Shown here: positions 20,002-30,742 of the stretch, piece after piece
Position numbering within the stretch: position 1 is the first letter of the stretch
Layout of the letters: each line of letters opens with the position of its first letter
From: Gammaproteobacteria bacterium
GTDB lineage: Bacteria; Pseudomonadota; Gammaproteobacteria; Enterobacterales; Alteromonadaceae
Assembly: GCA_002401725.1 (NCBI GenBank)
Contig: NVTW01000007.1
Span: 46,093 to 87,886 of the forward strand
Length of the DNA: 41,794 nucleotides
Direction: 5' to 3'
Translations under genes and position numbers: made by a program
The notes under the pieces: generated by a model
Seen by the model: the letters and a program-made list of their open reading frames with translations, nothing else
Told to the model about the DNA's origin: nothing
Database searches by the model: none

Positions 20002-21786
20002 TTGAAAAAAACTGATACCTCTACCTACAAGCATTTTTTAAAAGTAGTTGACTGCCAACAAGCTTGTCCAGCACATACTCCGGTTCCTGAATATATCCGT
20101 TTAATTGCGGAAAAACGTTATACCGATGCTTATATGCTCAATTGGGAATCAAATGTATTTCCCGGCATATTAGGCCGTGTTTGCGATAGGCCGTGCGAGC
20201 CAGCATGTCGACGCTCTCGTGTTGAAGATCAGCCAGTGGCTATTTGTCGACTAAAAAGAGTTGCTGCTGATAACAAGGAAGACATCAGTGCCTATTTACC
20301 AGTAGTACCCACGACAAAAAATGGTAAACGCATTGCTTTGATCGGCGCAGGCCCCGCTTCTTTAACCGTAGCCAGAGATTTATTACCCTTGGGGTATGAG
20401 GTGGTGTTGTTTGAACGCGACAGTAAAGCGGGCGGTATGATGCGTAGCCAAATACCTGCATTTCGTTTACCTGAAACGGTGTTAGATGAAGAGCTTAACT
20501 ACATTATTAATATGGGGCTTGAATGTCATTTTGGTGAAGAAATTGCCAGTTTAGATCAGTTATTACAGAGTAATTTTGATGCGATTTTTGTCGGTACTGG
20601 TGCACCCAATGGGCGTTGGTTAAAAATACCGGGTCATGAGCAAGTGGGCGAGCAGGTAGAAACGGGCATTAATTGGTTATCTAATGTCACCTTTGCACAC
20701 ATCGACTCAGCGCCTAAACGAGTAGTGGTGTTAGGTGGCGGTAATACCGCGATGGATTGCTGCCGTACCGCAAAAAGATTAGGTGCCGTTGACGTTAAAG
20801 TACTGGTGCGCTCAAACTTTGAAGCAATGAAAGCTTCCCCTTGGGAAAAAGCCGATGCGGCTGCAGAGGGTATTGAAATAATGCCTAATTACACGCCGTT
20901 AGAGTATGTTTTTAAAGATGAAAAATTTATTGGGGTGAAATTTGAAAAAGTTAAATCTGTTTATGATAAATCAGGACGCCGTAGTTTAAAAGCTACCGGT
21001 AAAACATTGCTAGTCGAGTGTGATTTAGTGTTGGTTGCGGTTGGTCAAGATACTGCATTTCCGTGGATTGAACGCGATATCGGGCTTAAATTTAATGAAT
21101 GGCAGCAACCTGTCGTTAATGAAACCTCATTACAATCGAGTGTAGATAATGTATTTTTTGGTGGTGATGCTGCCTTTGGTCCTAAAAATATTATAACGGC
21201 AGTTGCTAATGGTCATCAAGCGGCTATTTCGATGGATTTGTTTTGCAGTAATAAAGATGCGTTGAGTGATCGTCCTGACACACAGTTTAATTTAGTCAGT
21301 CAAAAAATGGGCATTCATGAATGGAGTTATCAAAGTGGTATTGATCACCAAAAACGCAATTTAGTTCCACATATCGATTGGGAGCAAGCAGTAAAAGAAT
21401 TGAGCACAGAAGTTGAATTAGGTTTTGATGAAAAACTCGCCCTTGAAGAAGCTCACCGTTGTTTAAATTGTGATGTTCATACGGTGTTCACCGAAAGCAC
21501 TTGTATAGAATGCTCGGCTTGTGAAGATGTTTGTCCGATGGATTGCATAAACTTTGTCGATGCTACTGAAAACTCAACTAAAAGTGATTTAGTGCAGCAA
21601 TTTCATGTGCAAGATATTAATGATGACCAAGATTTATTGGTTTCAGATAAATTAAGAACAGGGCAAATAATGGTAAAAGATGAAGACGTTTGCCTACATT
21701 GCGGGCTTTGTGCGGAGCGCTGCCCAACAGGGGCTTGGGATATGAAAAAACTAGTGATAGAAAATATTGGAGCAACGATAAAATGA
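20002..21786 (+). CDS. GltD-like FAD/NAD(P) oxidoreductase with C-terminal 2x[4Fe-4S] ferredoxin domain (TTG start)
   Basis: N-terminal cysteine cluster CQQACPAHTPVPEYIRL...CDRPCEPACRR, two Rossmann motifs (GAGPASLTVARDL, GGGNTAMDCCRTAKRLGA), C-terminal CIECSACEDVCPMDC and CLHCGLCAERCPTGA. Confidence 0.9.
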   Translation: MKKTDTSTYKHFLKVVDCQQACPAHTPVPEYIRLIAEKRYTDAYMLNWESNVFPGILGRVCDRPCEPACRRSRVEDQPVAICRLKRVAADNKEDISAYLPVVPTTKNGKRIALIGAGPASLTVARDLLPLGYEVVLFERDSKAGGMMRSQIPAFRLPETVLDEELNYIINMGLECHFGEEIASLDQLLQSNFDAIFVGTGAPNGRWLKIPGHEQVGEQVETGINWLSNVTFAHIDSAPKRVVVLGGGNTAMDCCRTAKRLGAVDVKVLVRSNFEAMKASPWEKADAAAEGIEIMPNYTPLEYVFKDEKFIGVKFEKVKSVYDKSGRRSLKATGKTLLVECDLVLVAVGQDTAFPWIERDIGLKFNEWQQPVVNETSLQSSVDNVFFGGDAAFGPKNIITAVANGHQAAISMDLFCSNKDALSDRPDTQFNLVSQKMGIHEWSYQSGIDHQKRNLVPHIDWEQAVKELSTEVELGFDEKLALEEAHRCLNCDVHTVFTESTCIECSACEDVCPMDCINFVDATENSTKSDLVQQFHVQDINDDQDLLVSDKLRTGQIMVKDEDVCLHCGLCAERCPTGAWDMKKLVIENIGATIK

Positions 21787-23657
21787 ACAAGCATAACGAG
21801 AAATTACTCCACAATAAACCGCTAGCTCCAGCTTGCCAAGCCACTAATGAATTTGTTGTTCGTTTCGCCAACACTAATGGTACCGGCTCAGCCAGTGCTA
21901 ATAATATGTTTGCCAAAGCCATTTTACGCATGGGTATTCCGGTAAGTGCAAAAAATATTTTTCCGTCAAACATTCAAGGTATGCCAACTTGGTACGAAGT
22001 ACGTATTTCGGAAAAAAACTATCTTGGCCGTCGTGGTGGCGATTCAGAATTAGTTGTCGCGATGAACTCGCAAAGTATTGACGATGATATTTTAAGTGTA
22101 AAAACAGGCGGTTACTTACTTTATGATTCAAGCCGCAGTTTAAACGAAAAACAAATTCGTGACGACATTCATTATTTGGGCATTCCTATTTCGGCGATTT
22201 GTTTAAAAGAGTATTCAAATCCTCGGCAACGACAATTATTTAAAAATGTCATTTATGTAGGAGCTTTAGCTGCATTACTCAATATGGATTTCACCATCTT
22301 AAAAGGTTTGGTGCGCGATCAATTTAAAGGGAAGGAAAAGCTTATTACACCAAATATTTACGCCCTTGAGTTAGGATATCAGTACGCAAACCAACAGTTT
22401 ATTTGTCCCTTGCCAATTAAAGTAGAAGCGCGTGATTTATTGAATAATCGTATCATGGTTGATGGCAATACCGGTTCAGGCCTTGGCGCAGTATATGGCG
22501 GAGCTACTGTAGTTGGCTGGTATCCGATAACACCATCAACGTCAGTAGTAGAAAAGTTTGCTAGTTATTGCAACCGCTTACGTATTGATCCGGCTACAGG
22601 TAAAAAGAATTATGCGATAGTGCAGGCAGAAGATGAGCTTGCTGCAATTGGTATGGCCATTGGCGGCGGCTGGAATGGCGCACGTGCTTTTACCGCAACC
22701 AGTGGTCCAGGTGTTTCATTAATGGCTGAATTTTTAGGTTTGGCTTATTTTACTGAAATACCGGTAGTGTTGGTTGATGTACAAAGAGCAGGACCGTCAA
22801 CGGGCATGCCGACACGTACACAACAATCAGATGTACTTTGCTGTGCTTATGCTTCGCATGGCGATACCAAGCAAATATTGCTGTTTCCAGAAAACCCCAC
22901 AGAGTGTTTTGAATTAACTGCACAAGCTTTTGATTTAGCAGATCAATTTCAAACACCGGTGATCATAATGAGCGATTTAGATTTGGGTATGAATGATCAT
23001 TTAACCCCTGAGTTTGCTTGGGATGATAAAAATAAATATCAGTTAGGTAAAGTATTATCAGCACAACAGCTTGATGAATTAGAAGTCTATGGTCGTTATT
23101 TAGATACCGATGGTGATGGGGTTTGTTATCGCACTTTACCAGGTACTCACCCAGATAAAGGTGCCTATTTTAATCGTGGCACGTCACGGAATCACTTTGC
23201 TGGTTACACTGAAAAATCTGCTGAATATGTAGATAACATGGATCGCTTAACCAAAAAATTTATTACGGCCAGTCAATTTGTGCCTAAACCAGTAATCAAA
23301 CAAGGTAAAAAAGTCGCCAAAATTGGACTGATTTATTATGGCACTACCAGTCATGCTATTACTGAAACCATTGATCATTTAAAAGATCACGGTTTATCGG
23401 CAGATACTTTGCGTATTAAAGCTTTTCCTTTTAATGAACAGCTTGAACAATTTATTGATGCTCATCAACAAGTGTTTTTGATTGAGCAAAACCGTGATGC
23501 GCAGATGAAAAGTATTATTGTTAATGAATGCCAGATAGATCCTAATAAGATCAATGCAGTACTACACTTTAATGGTTTACCGATCACCAGTCGCTTTATT
23601 GAACAACAAATTTTAGCTTGTTTAGCAACTCAATCTGCAAATAAACAAGCCAGTTAA
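21783..23657 (+). CDS. 2-oxoacid:acceptor oxidoreductase, fused gamma-alpha subunit (KorA-like)
   Basis: Gamma domain (GTGSASANNMFAKAILRMGIPVSAKNIFPSNIQGMPTWYEVRISEKNYLGRRG) then GWYPITPSTSVVEKF...QAEDELAAIGMAIGGGWNGARAFTATSGPGVSLMAEFLGLAYFTEIPVV; ATGA overlap with the upstream gene. Confidence 0.93.
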   Translation: MNKHNEKLLHNKPLAPACQATNEFVVRFANTNGTGSASANNMFAKAILRMGIPVSAKNIFPSNIQGMPTWYEVRISEKNYLGRRGGDSELVVAMNSQSIDDDILSVKTGGYLLYDSSRSLNEKQIRDDIHYLGIPISAICLKEYSNPRQRQLFKNVIYVGALAALLNMDFTILKGLVRDQFKGKEKLITPNIYALELGYQYANQQFICPLPIKVEARDLLNNRIMVDGNTGSGLGAVYGGATVVGWYPITPSTSVVEKFASYCNRLRIDPATGKKNYAIVQAEDELAAIGMAIGGGWNGARAFTATSGPGVSLMAEFLGLAYFTEIPVVLVDVQRAGPSTGMPTRTQQSDVLCCAYASHGDTKQILLFPENPTECFELTAQAFDLADQFQTPVIIMSDLDLGMNDHLTPEFAWDDKNKYQLGKVLSAQQLDELEVYGRYLDTDGDGVCYRTLPGTHPDKGAYFNRGTSRNHFAGYTEKSAEYVDNMDRLTKKFITASQFVPKPVIKQGKKVAKIGLIYYGTTSHAITETIDHLKDHGLSADTLRIKAFPFNEQLEQFIDAHQQVFLIEQNRDAQMKSIIVNECQIDPNKINAVLHFNGLPITSRFIEQQILACLATQSANKQAS

Positions 23658-23682
23658 CTAAGCAGGAAGAAGAGTAAATATT

Positions 23683-24735
23683 ATGAGTTTTGTAAAATCT
23701 AAATTTCATCATCCGCGCTTAAAAGTTAACGATTTAGGCTTAACCTATCGTGATTATGAAGGTGCTTTATCAACCTTATGTGCGGGGTGTGGACATGACG
23801 CTATTACCTCGGCATTGATCCAAGCGTGTTATGAATTATCAATCTCCCCGCATAAAGTGGCGAAAATGTCGGGTATAGGTTGTTCGTCAAAGGCACCTAA
23901 TTATTTTATGAATAAAGCGCACGGTTTTAATTCTGTTCATGGGCGTATGCCCTCAGTTACTACTGGCGCAAATATGGCCAACCAAGACTTACTTTATTTA
24001 GCGATGTCGGGAGATGGTGATAGTGCCTCAATTGGTTTTGGCCAGTTTGCTCACGTAGTGCGTCGCCAACTTAATATGGTTTATATTGTCGCTAATAATG
24101 GTGTTTATGGTTTAACCAAAGGACAATTAGCGGCAACGGCAGACAAAGGCGTAAAAAACAAAGCAGGTGAATTAAGTCTATTTAAAGATATCGATTTATG
24201 CATAATGGCATTACAACTGGGTGCTAGTTTTGTCGCCCGTAGTTTTTCAGGTGATAAAAAACAATTAATTCCTCTGTTAAAAGCTGCGATGAGTCATCAA
24301 GGTTTTGCTTTTATTGATATTATTTCACCTTGCGTTACTTTTAATAATCATCCCGATTCAACGCGTTCTTATGATTATGTGCATGATCATATTACTACTG
24401 GCGCAGTGGCTGATTTTGTTCCTATTAAAACTGACATTACCACTGATTGTAATGAAGGTGATTGCGAAGATATTTGCTTACACGATGGTTCAATTATGCG
24501 TATTCACAAACTTGATAAAAATTATGATACCCATAATGCCAGTAATGCCATTATTGATATTGAAGCACATAAGAAAAAAGGTGAAATATTAACCGGTTTA
24601 CTGCATTTAAAACCAACAGTGAGTCATTTTCATGAAATCAACAATACTTGTGATATACCTTTAAATCGACTTGAACAAGAAGTGTTATGCCCTGGTTCTC
24701 GTATTTTAGCGGGTATTAATGATAGTTTTAGGTAA
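23683..24735 (+). CDS. 2-oxoacid:acceptor oxidoreductase, TPP-binding beta subunit (KorB-like)
   Basis: LCAGCGHDAITSALIQAC, GIGCSSKAPNYF, HGRMPSVTTGANMAN, GDGDSASIGFGQFAH, NNGVYGLTKGQ. Confidence 0.94.
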   Translation: MSFVKSKFHHPRLKVNDLGLTYRDYEGALSTLCAGCGHDAITSALIQACYELSISPHKVAKMSGIGCSSKAPNYFMNKAHGFNSVHGRMPSVTTGANMANQDLLYLAMSGDGDSASIGFGQFAHVVRRQLNMVYIVANNGVYGLTKGQLAATADKGVKNKAGELSLFKDIDLCIMALQLGASFVARSFSGDKKQLIPLLKAAMSHQGFAFIDIISPCVTFNNHPDSTRSYDYVHDHITTGAVADFVPIKTDITTDCNEGDCEDICLHDGSIMRIHKLDKNYDTHNASNAIIDIEAHKKKGEILTGLLHLKPTVSHFHEINNTCDIPLNRLEQEVLCPGSRILAGINDSFR

Positions 24736-24776
24736 AGTTTTAGATGATTTTATAATAGATATAATTATTAAATAAT

Positions 24777-24801
24777 AAAAGCAGATCATCGATCCGCTTT
24801 T
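24777..24801 (+). terminator. Hairpin after KorB-like gene, likely terminator
   Basis: aaaagc-a-gatc-atc-gatc-c-gctttt imperfect stem with flanking A/T. Confidence 0.6.
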
Positions 24802-24814
24802 GCATTTAATACGA

Positions 24815-25489
24815 TTACTTAGTGTTTTGTAACCTAGCTATTAGTGATCTGCGAGAAAGTATTCCTAACCCTAAAACAAAAATGATCAATGTACTAGGTT
24901 CTGGTACTGCCGCTGTTTTACTCTGATCAATAATACTACCGCTAGCATTTAAGGCAATAAAATCTGAAGCCGCTAATCCTTGCGATTGAAAAAATTCACC
25001 TGTGCTGTTAGCATTAATTGCATTACCACTTGGCTGTGATCGTATTAACCAAAAGAAATTAACGTACAAGTCATTACCAAATAGCGAAGAAAATGATCCC
25101 AATGCCGTTGTGACTATATCTCCACCCCATAACTGTAATATATTGTTACCACTATCCCAACTTTGCGCACTAAATTGTGATGCTGTCCATACCCCTATTC
25201 TGGTGGTAGATGCCCAAGTAGTTCCTGTACTGCTATTTGAAACCCCAAACGCATAAATAGCGAAATTTTGATCTGCCGTTAAAATACTGAGTTGATATTC
25301 TATTTCTCCACCTAGTGTAGCAACTTCGGTAATATCAACTATATTATTTACACCATTAAGAAGCACATTTGAGGTGATCAGTATTGCATTGCTATTAAAG
25401 CTAATAGTAAAAAGTAATAGTAAAATTGCTGAAATTTTCACGTTTAAAAATTTTTTCATCGTTATTTTTGTCATTGTCATTTTTGTCAT
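24815..25489 (-). CDS. PEP-CTERM sorting domain-containing protein (predicted exosortase substrate)
   Basis: Signal peptide; C-terminal VPEPSTLIIFVLGLGILSRRSLIARLQ = PEP motif, TM segment, basic tail. Confidence 0.88.
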   Translation of the reverse strand: MTKMTMTKITMKKFLNVKISAILLLLFTISFNSNAILITSNVLLNGVNNIVDITEVATLGGEIEYQLSILTADQNFAIYAFGVSNSSTGTTWASTTRIGVWTASQFSAQSWDSGNNILQLWGGDIVTTALGSFSSLFGNDLYVNFFWLIRSQPSGNAINANSTGEFFQSQGLAASDFIALNASGSIIDQSKTAAVPEPSTLIIFVLGLGILSRRSLIARLQNTK

Positions 25490-25703
25490 TGTGTTAGTAC
25501 CCTAAGATTCATGGATAGAGAAACTCTATTGAGCATAAATTGTACCGATAGTTGTTTTTTCTTGTTTTTCATGCGCTTAGGTTTCTTGAATATTTATCAA
25601 TAAGGTAAAGTGTAAAAAATATCGACAGTAAAAGTAGCTGTGAACAATATGGTATGGTTCTGAGGTATCCCATTAAAGGAAGTGAATTATAAAAAACAGA
25701 CAA

Positions 25704-25737
25704 AAAATGCCGTTTATTTAAAATTAAACGGCATTTT
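25704..25737 (-). terminator. Terminator downstream of MCP gene
   Basis: aaaatgccgttta/taaacggcatttt perfect 13-bp stem. Confidence 0.85.
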
Positions 25738-25768
25738 AGTGTTTAAGGGAAGTATAAAAGAGAGCGTG

Positions 25769-27787
25769 TTAAACAATAAATTCTTGTACAGATTGTTGTA
25801 ACTCTTCTGCTAATTTAGCTACTTCACCACTGGATGCTGCGGTTTGTTGTGCGCCGGCAGTGGTTTGTTCAGCAATGGCAACAATTGATTCTAAATTTTC
25901 ACTAATTTCATGGGCAACCACACTTTGTTCGTTAGCTGCAGAGGCAACTTGCGAGCTTTTATCAAAGGCTTGATGAACTGCCTCTGTAATTGTTTCCAGT
26001 GCTCGCACTGCTGCATCTGCTTGTGTTACACACTCTATTGCTTGATCTTTACCTTTATTCATTACCGCAACAGCCTCTCCCGAGCCAGTTTGCAGTACTT
26101 CAATCATGTTGTTAATTTCTTGGGTAGATTCTTGAGTTCTACTCGCTAAGGTTCTTACTTCATCAGCCACCACCGCAAAACCACGACCATGTTCACCAGC
26201 ACGAGCTGCTTCAATAGCCGCGTTTAGTGCTAAGAGGTTAGTTTGGTCGGCAATACCACGAATTACATCTAAGATACCGCCAATGGAAGCACTGTCTTGT
26301 TGTAATTTATTAATAACCTGTGCAGCTGATTCAACTTCATTCGCCAGTAGTTCAATGGTTTGTTTGTTTTGTAATGAAATGTTTTTAACATGCTGTGCTT
26401 CCTCATCAGCATGTTTAATTTCGCCCAATGCGTCATTAACACTCGATAACATCCCTTGAGCAGTACTGCTCATTTCGGTAGTTGCGGTAGCTGCTTGTTC
26501 AACTTGGTTACGTTGTTCTTCAATTGCTGTGGTACTTTGTGCGGTAACGGCAGAGGTTTCTTCTGCAGCAGCGGCTAATTGGGTGGAACGACTAATAACA
26601 CCTTGGATCAGATTTCTCAGACTCTCTATTACTCTATTGAGGTTTTTAGCGAGTTCAGCAAATTCATCACGACCACTTTCATCAAGATTTTTAGATAAAT
26701 CACCCGAAGCAACAATATTAAGCATATTATTAACATCGGCTAACGGTTTAGTAATGCTGCGTAAAGTAAAGGTGGCAATAACAACGGCTGCGATAATTGA
26801 AAAAATAGCAATGCCAATCGTTTGATTATTACTATCTGATACTGATTCTGCCACCATTTCACTAGCGTGTTTAGTTTTACTGTCGGCAAGTTCTACCTGC
26901 TTGTTTAACAGCTTAGTGACTTTTTCTATGTCTCTTTCTGAATCGACTAAGTTTTTCTCTGCTGCAACATTCGCCTCTAGTTGGGTTTTTTTATGAAATA
27001 AAATACCTTCGCTTGCTGAAAGTAGGGCTTTAACTTCGGCAAAGGCGCTGGTTAAATCATCGGCTATATCGTTTACACCATTACTTTTTAGCTCATTAAG
27101 TTCATCATTTACACCATTTTCTAATTCAGTTAACGAAAATGACATTTCTTTTTCGATTAATTTGCTGGTTTGTAACGAAGTAACATCTTTATATTCCATT
27201 GCTGAGGCAACTAAGCTGTTAAATTGTGTTTCCATAGATTCACCTAAACTAATAGCACGTTGCAATTTAGTTTCAGCGAGATCGTGATCGGCTAAATCTA
27301 ATAGTAGCGTTACCGCATCATCAGCTTTTTCTTCTAACGTACTTACTTTTTCGGTGAGTACATCAAGTTGTTCAATACTAATTTTTCGGTTGTCAAAAAC
27401 GTCAAGTGAATGAGTAATAAAGGCATCACTTTGTTGTTGTACTTTGGTGAGTTCCTGTTCTACTTTTCTATTGTTTTTATCCACTGTTTTTAATTTTTTT
27501 AATTCTTTGATGAACCTATTCTTGCGCTCAAGGAAAATTTGTTTGTTTTCTGTTAAAGGAGGGGTTGTTGTTTGATAAAAGCCTTTTAAAATTAAATTGC
27601 CCATTTGCGTGAGCTCTAGCGATAAATTGTTACTTCCTTTTAACATTGGTATGGCGAGCTTGCTTACTTCGGTTGTAGAGTTATTTATTGTACTCAAATT
27701 CATTAACGAAGAAACACTACTCACTATTAACAGGATGCTGATAATCGCAAAGCCGCCAATAATTTTCATTGCCACAGTTAAATTCAT
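25769..27787 (-). CDS. Methyl-accepting chemotaxis protein
   Basis: Two TM segments, long helical periplasmic domain, HAMP, signalling hairpin [57 protein letters not shown] start preferred over 27799. Confidence 0.96.
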   Translation of the reverse strand: MNLTVAMKIIGGFAIISILLIVSSVSSLMNLSTINNSTTEVSKLAIPMLKGSNNLSLELTQMGNLILKGFYQTTTPPLTENKQIFLERKNRFIKELKKLKTVDKNNRKVEQELTKVQQQSDAFITHSLDVFDNRKISIEQLDVLTEKVSTLEEKADDAVTLLLDLADHDLAETKLQRAISLGESMETQFNSLVASAMEYKDVTSLQTSKLIEKEMSFSLTELENGVNDELNELKSNGVNDIADDLTSAFAEVKALLSASEGILFHKKTQLEANVAAEKNLVDSERDIEKVTKLLNKQVELADSKTKHASEMVAESVSDSNNQTIGIAIFSIIAAVVIATFTLRSITKPLADVNNMLNIVASGDLSKNLDESGRDEFAELAKNLNRVIESLRNLIQGVISRSTQLAAAAEETSAVTAQSTTAIEEQRNQVEQAATATTEMSSTAQGMLSSVNDALGEIKHADEEAQHVKNISLQNKQTIELLANEVESAAQVINKLQQDSASIGGILDVIRGIADQTNLLALNAAIEAARAGEHGRGFAVVADEVRTLASRTQESTQEINNMIEVLQTGSGEAVAVMNKGKDQAIECVTQADAAVRALETITEAVHQAFDKSSQVASAANEQSVVAHEISENLESIVAIAEQTTAGAQQTAASSGEVAKLAEELQQSVQEFIV

Positions 27788-28071
27788 ATAGTCCACCACT
27801 TGCGGGTTAAAATTAAATTAAACATTCAGAAATAAATTATTTTATTTCCATTTTATTTTTATTCTTAATATATCTAGTATATCGGTAAAACGCTAAAATA
27901 TTTAGTTCGCTATGTTGTTAATAGCTGTGTTGTTAATACATGGCTAATTTTAGTTGAAAATAATATAAGCGCACTTAATCATTATAACAAGCAATTTTAG
28001 TTTTACACTATTTGTATAACGCTTTATAGCAATTCTATTGTTTTTATTTACTGATCGGATGAGTTTAATGC

Positions 28072-28887
28072 TTATGATGGCGTGTGAGCGGGTTCAATAA
28101 AGAGTGTTTTGTCATGCCAACGTAATAGGGTGAGATGATTTCCCCACACACAACCGGTATCAAGTGCGAATACCTTTTTATTGCTGGTGTTACCCATTAA
28201 ACTTGCCCAGTGACCAAAAACCCAGTGGTGTTTTTTGACCACAGGCGATAATTCATACCAAGGTTTTAAATGCGGTTCTACATTGTCAGGTGAAAATTTA
28301 TGATCAAATTCAAGGCTTAAATCAGTAAAACAAAAGCGCATGCGAGTAAAAGCATTAATAGTATAACGAAACTTTTCAATCTCTGATTGTACATTATGCC
28401 AATTATTAGGCAGTTCGCCGTACATTTGCTTAAGCCAATAATCGCGCTTGGAACCCCTTAATTTTTTTTCTGCAAAGCGGGCTTGGGTTATGGCGTCTGC
28501 AATGCTCCATTGTGGAGAAATGCCAGCATGGCTTAGATAGGCTTCTTCGTTGGGTAATTTTATTAATAAAGGTTGTTGCGCTAACCAAGTTAATAATTCT
28601 GTGCAATCATGGGCTGATAATATAGCGGCAAGTTTGTCTGCTGGTTTTGGTTTTTTAATGCCCGCATGAATAGATAATAAATGTAAATCGTGATTGCCAA
28701 GCACCATTTTGGCGCTATTTTTCAATGATTTTACAAAACGTAACGTTGCTAACGAATCTTCGCCACGAGCAACAATATCACCTGCAAGATATAAGGTGTC
28801 GGTAGCGGAGCTAAAATTAACTTGTTTAAGTAAGGCTTTAAGCTCACTCAAGCAACCTTGCACATCGCCAACAAAATAATCTGCCAT
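28072..28887 (-). CDS. apaH: Symmetrical bis(5'-nucleosyl)-tetraphosphatase
   Basis: MADYFVGDVQGCLSELKALL...GNHDLHLL...FGHWASLMG; follows rsmA by 4 nt. Confidence 0.97.
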   Translation of the reverse strand: MADYFVGDVQGCLSELKALLKQVNFSSATDTLYLAGDIVARGEDSLATLRFVKSLKNSAKMVLGNHDLHLLSIHAGIKKPKPADKLAAILSAHDCTELLTWLAQQPLLIKLPNEEAYLSHAGISPQWSIADAITQARFAEKKLRGSKRDYWLKQMYGELPNNWHNVQSEIEKFRYTINAFTRMRFCFTDLSLEFDHKFSPDNVEPHLKPWYELSPVVKKHHWVFGHWASLMGNTSNKKVFALDTGCVWGNHLTLLRWHDKTLFIEPAHTPS

Positions 28888-28891
28888 AAAA

Positions 28892-29728
28892 TTAATCCGG
28901 TAAGTGATTGCTTAGTTTGTTTGCTGTTTCTTGTGCAGTTAAAAAATTGGCAATGTCAATATAATCATCAAGCGTTAAATTATCAGGGCGAATACCGTTA
29001 TCTATCCCTATTGTTGCTAAGTCCTCTACCGTGAGTAATTTTTTAAAGCTATTGCGAATGGTTTTTCGGCGTTGATTAAATGCCGCCAAACACACTTTGT
29101 TGAGCATACTAATGTCTTTCACTGGATGCTTAATATTTTTATGTGGTATTAAGCGTACTATGGCTGAGTCTACCTTCGGTGCTGGTTTAAATGCTTCTGG
29201 GCCAATTTCCATCACTGGAATTACCTGACATTGATATTGGGTCATAATTGACAAACGCCCGTATGATTTACAATTAGGCGCCGATGCCATACGTTCAACA
29301 ACTTCTTTTTGCAGCATAAAATGCATATCTTTTACTTGCTGATTAAAAGTTAGCAGGTGAAAAATAAGTGGTGTCGAAATGTTATAGGGTAAGTTACCAA
29401 AAATACGTAATGGATTTTCGTCTGTCGCCAGTTCAGCAAAATTAAACTTAAGCGCATCAGTTTCATAAATAGTTAAATGTGGTGCTAAAAATGGATGATG
29501 ACGTAAGCGATGGGCTAAGTCTCGATCTAATTCTATCACTGAAAGTTTGCCCGCACGTTCAATCACAGGTTCAGTTAATGCGCCTAACCCAGGGCCAATT
29601 TCAACTAAGTTTTCACCGGGATCAGGATTAATTGCATCTACAATTTTACTAATTATGGCATCATCGTGGAGAAAATTTTGTCCAAAACGTTTTTTTGCCT
29701 GATGCCCTAAATGAGAGCCTTTACTCAT
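28892..29728 (-). CDS. rsmA: 16S rRNA dimethyladenosine transferase RsmA (KsgA)
   Basis: [52 protein letters not shown]. Confidence 0.98.
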   Translation of the reverse strand: MSKGSHLGHQAKKRFGQNFLHDDAIISKIVDAINPDPGENLVEIGPGLGALTEPVIERAGKLSVIELDRDLAHRLRHHPFLAPHLTIYETDALKFNFAELATDENPLRIFGNLPYNISTPLIFHLLTFNQQVKDMHFMLQKEVVERMASAPNCKSYGRLSIMTQYQCQVIPVMEIGPEAFKPAPKVDSAIVRLIPHKNIKHPVKDISMLNKVCLAAFNQRRKTIRNSFKKLLTVEDLATIGIDNGIRPDNLTLDDYIDIANFLTAQETANKLSNHLPD

Positions 29729-29738
29729 AAAATACTCA

Positions 29739-30740
29739 TTATTTTGAAATGTTTGCTAATTCAATGGCGGTTTTTATAGCTTCGATAAAGCTACCTTTGT
29801 CCGCTTGATTCTTTCCGGCAAGATCTAGTGCTGTGCCGTGATCTACTGAGGTGCGAATATAAGGTAAGCCTAAAGTGATATTTACTGAAGCGCCAAAACC
29901 TTTATATTTTAATACCGGTAAACCTTGATCATGGTACATGGTTAAGATGGCATCAGCCTTATTGAGGTATTTTTCTTGAAAAATAGTATCGGCTGGTAAA
30001 GGACCAATTAAGTTCATGCCCTCTTGACGTAATTCGTCAAGAGCTGGGATCATGGTGTCTATTTCTTCTTTACCTAAATGGCCATCTTCTCCTGCATGGG
30101 GATTAATGCCACACACATAAATAGTGGGAGATTTGATACCGAATTTTTCAATTAAATCTTGATACAAAATACGCGTTACTTTTTGTAAGCGTACTTTAGT
30201 AATAGCTTTTGACACATAGGCAAGAGGAATATGAGTGGTAACTAACGCAACGCGTAAACCTTTGGTCGCTAACATCATTACCACGTCAGAGCAATTGGCT
30301 TGATGGGCAAAATATTCGGTATGGCCACTAAATGCAATGCCTGCTTGGTTAATTAACCCTTTATGTACAGGGCCGGTAACTATGGCAGCAAACTCGCCAG
30401 ACATGTTTTTTTCACCGGCAATTTTTAAAGTTTCTAAAACATAACCGCCATTATTTACATTTAATTCGCCAGCAACACAAGGTTCATTCAATGCTTGTGG
30501 CAGTATAGTTAAACTGCCAGCTTGCTGACTTTTTGCTGGCTTATCTTTATTATAAGCAATTAATATTAAAGGTAAATTTAATTGTTTGGCGCGCTCAGTT
30601 AATAATTCAGCTGAGGCGACCACCACTAATTCAACTGGCCAGCTTTGCTGGGCAATGGCAATAACTAAATCGGGGCCAATGCCAGCAGGCTCGCCAGGTG
30701 TAATTGCTATTCTTTTTACAGTATCCGCAGAGTTGTGCAT
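29739..30740 (-). CDS. pdxA: 4-hydroxythreonine-4-phosphate dehydrogenase
   Basis: [51 protein letters not shown]. Confidence 0.98.
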   Translation of the reverse strand: MHNSADTVKRIAITPGEPAGIGPDLVIAIAQQSWPVELVVVASAELLTERAKQLNLPLILIAYNKDKPAKSQQAGSLTILPQALNEPCVAGELNVNNGGYVLETLKIAGEKNMSGEFAAIVTGPVHKGLINQAGIAFSGHTEYFAHQANCSDVVMMLATKGLRVALVTTHIPLAYVSKAITKVRLQKVTRILYQDLIEKFGIKSPTIYVCGINPHAGEDGHLGKEEIDTMIPALDELRQEGMNLIGPLPADTIFQEKYLNKADAILTMYHDQGLPVLKYKGFGASVNITLGLPYIRTSVDHGTALDLAGKNQADKGSFIEAIKTAIELANISK

Positions 30741-30742
30741 TA

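Noticed and set aside
21690-21782. Upstream extension of the KorA-like ORF
   Set aside because: Overlaps the flavoprotein C-terminus out of frame; ATG at 21783 with ATGA coupling is the plausible start.
24305-24592. Plus ORF in another frame inside KorB-like gene
   Set aside because: Leu/Ile-rich out-of-frame translation of a confident CDS.
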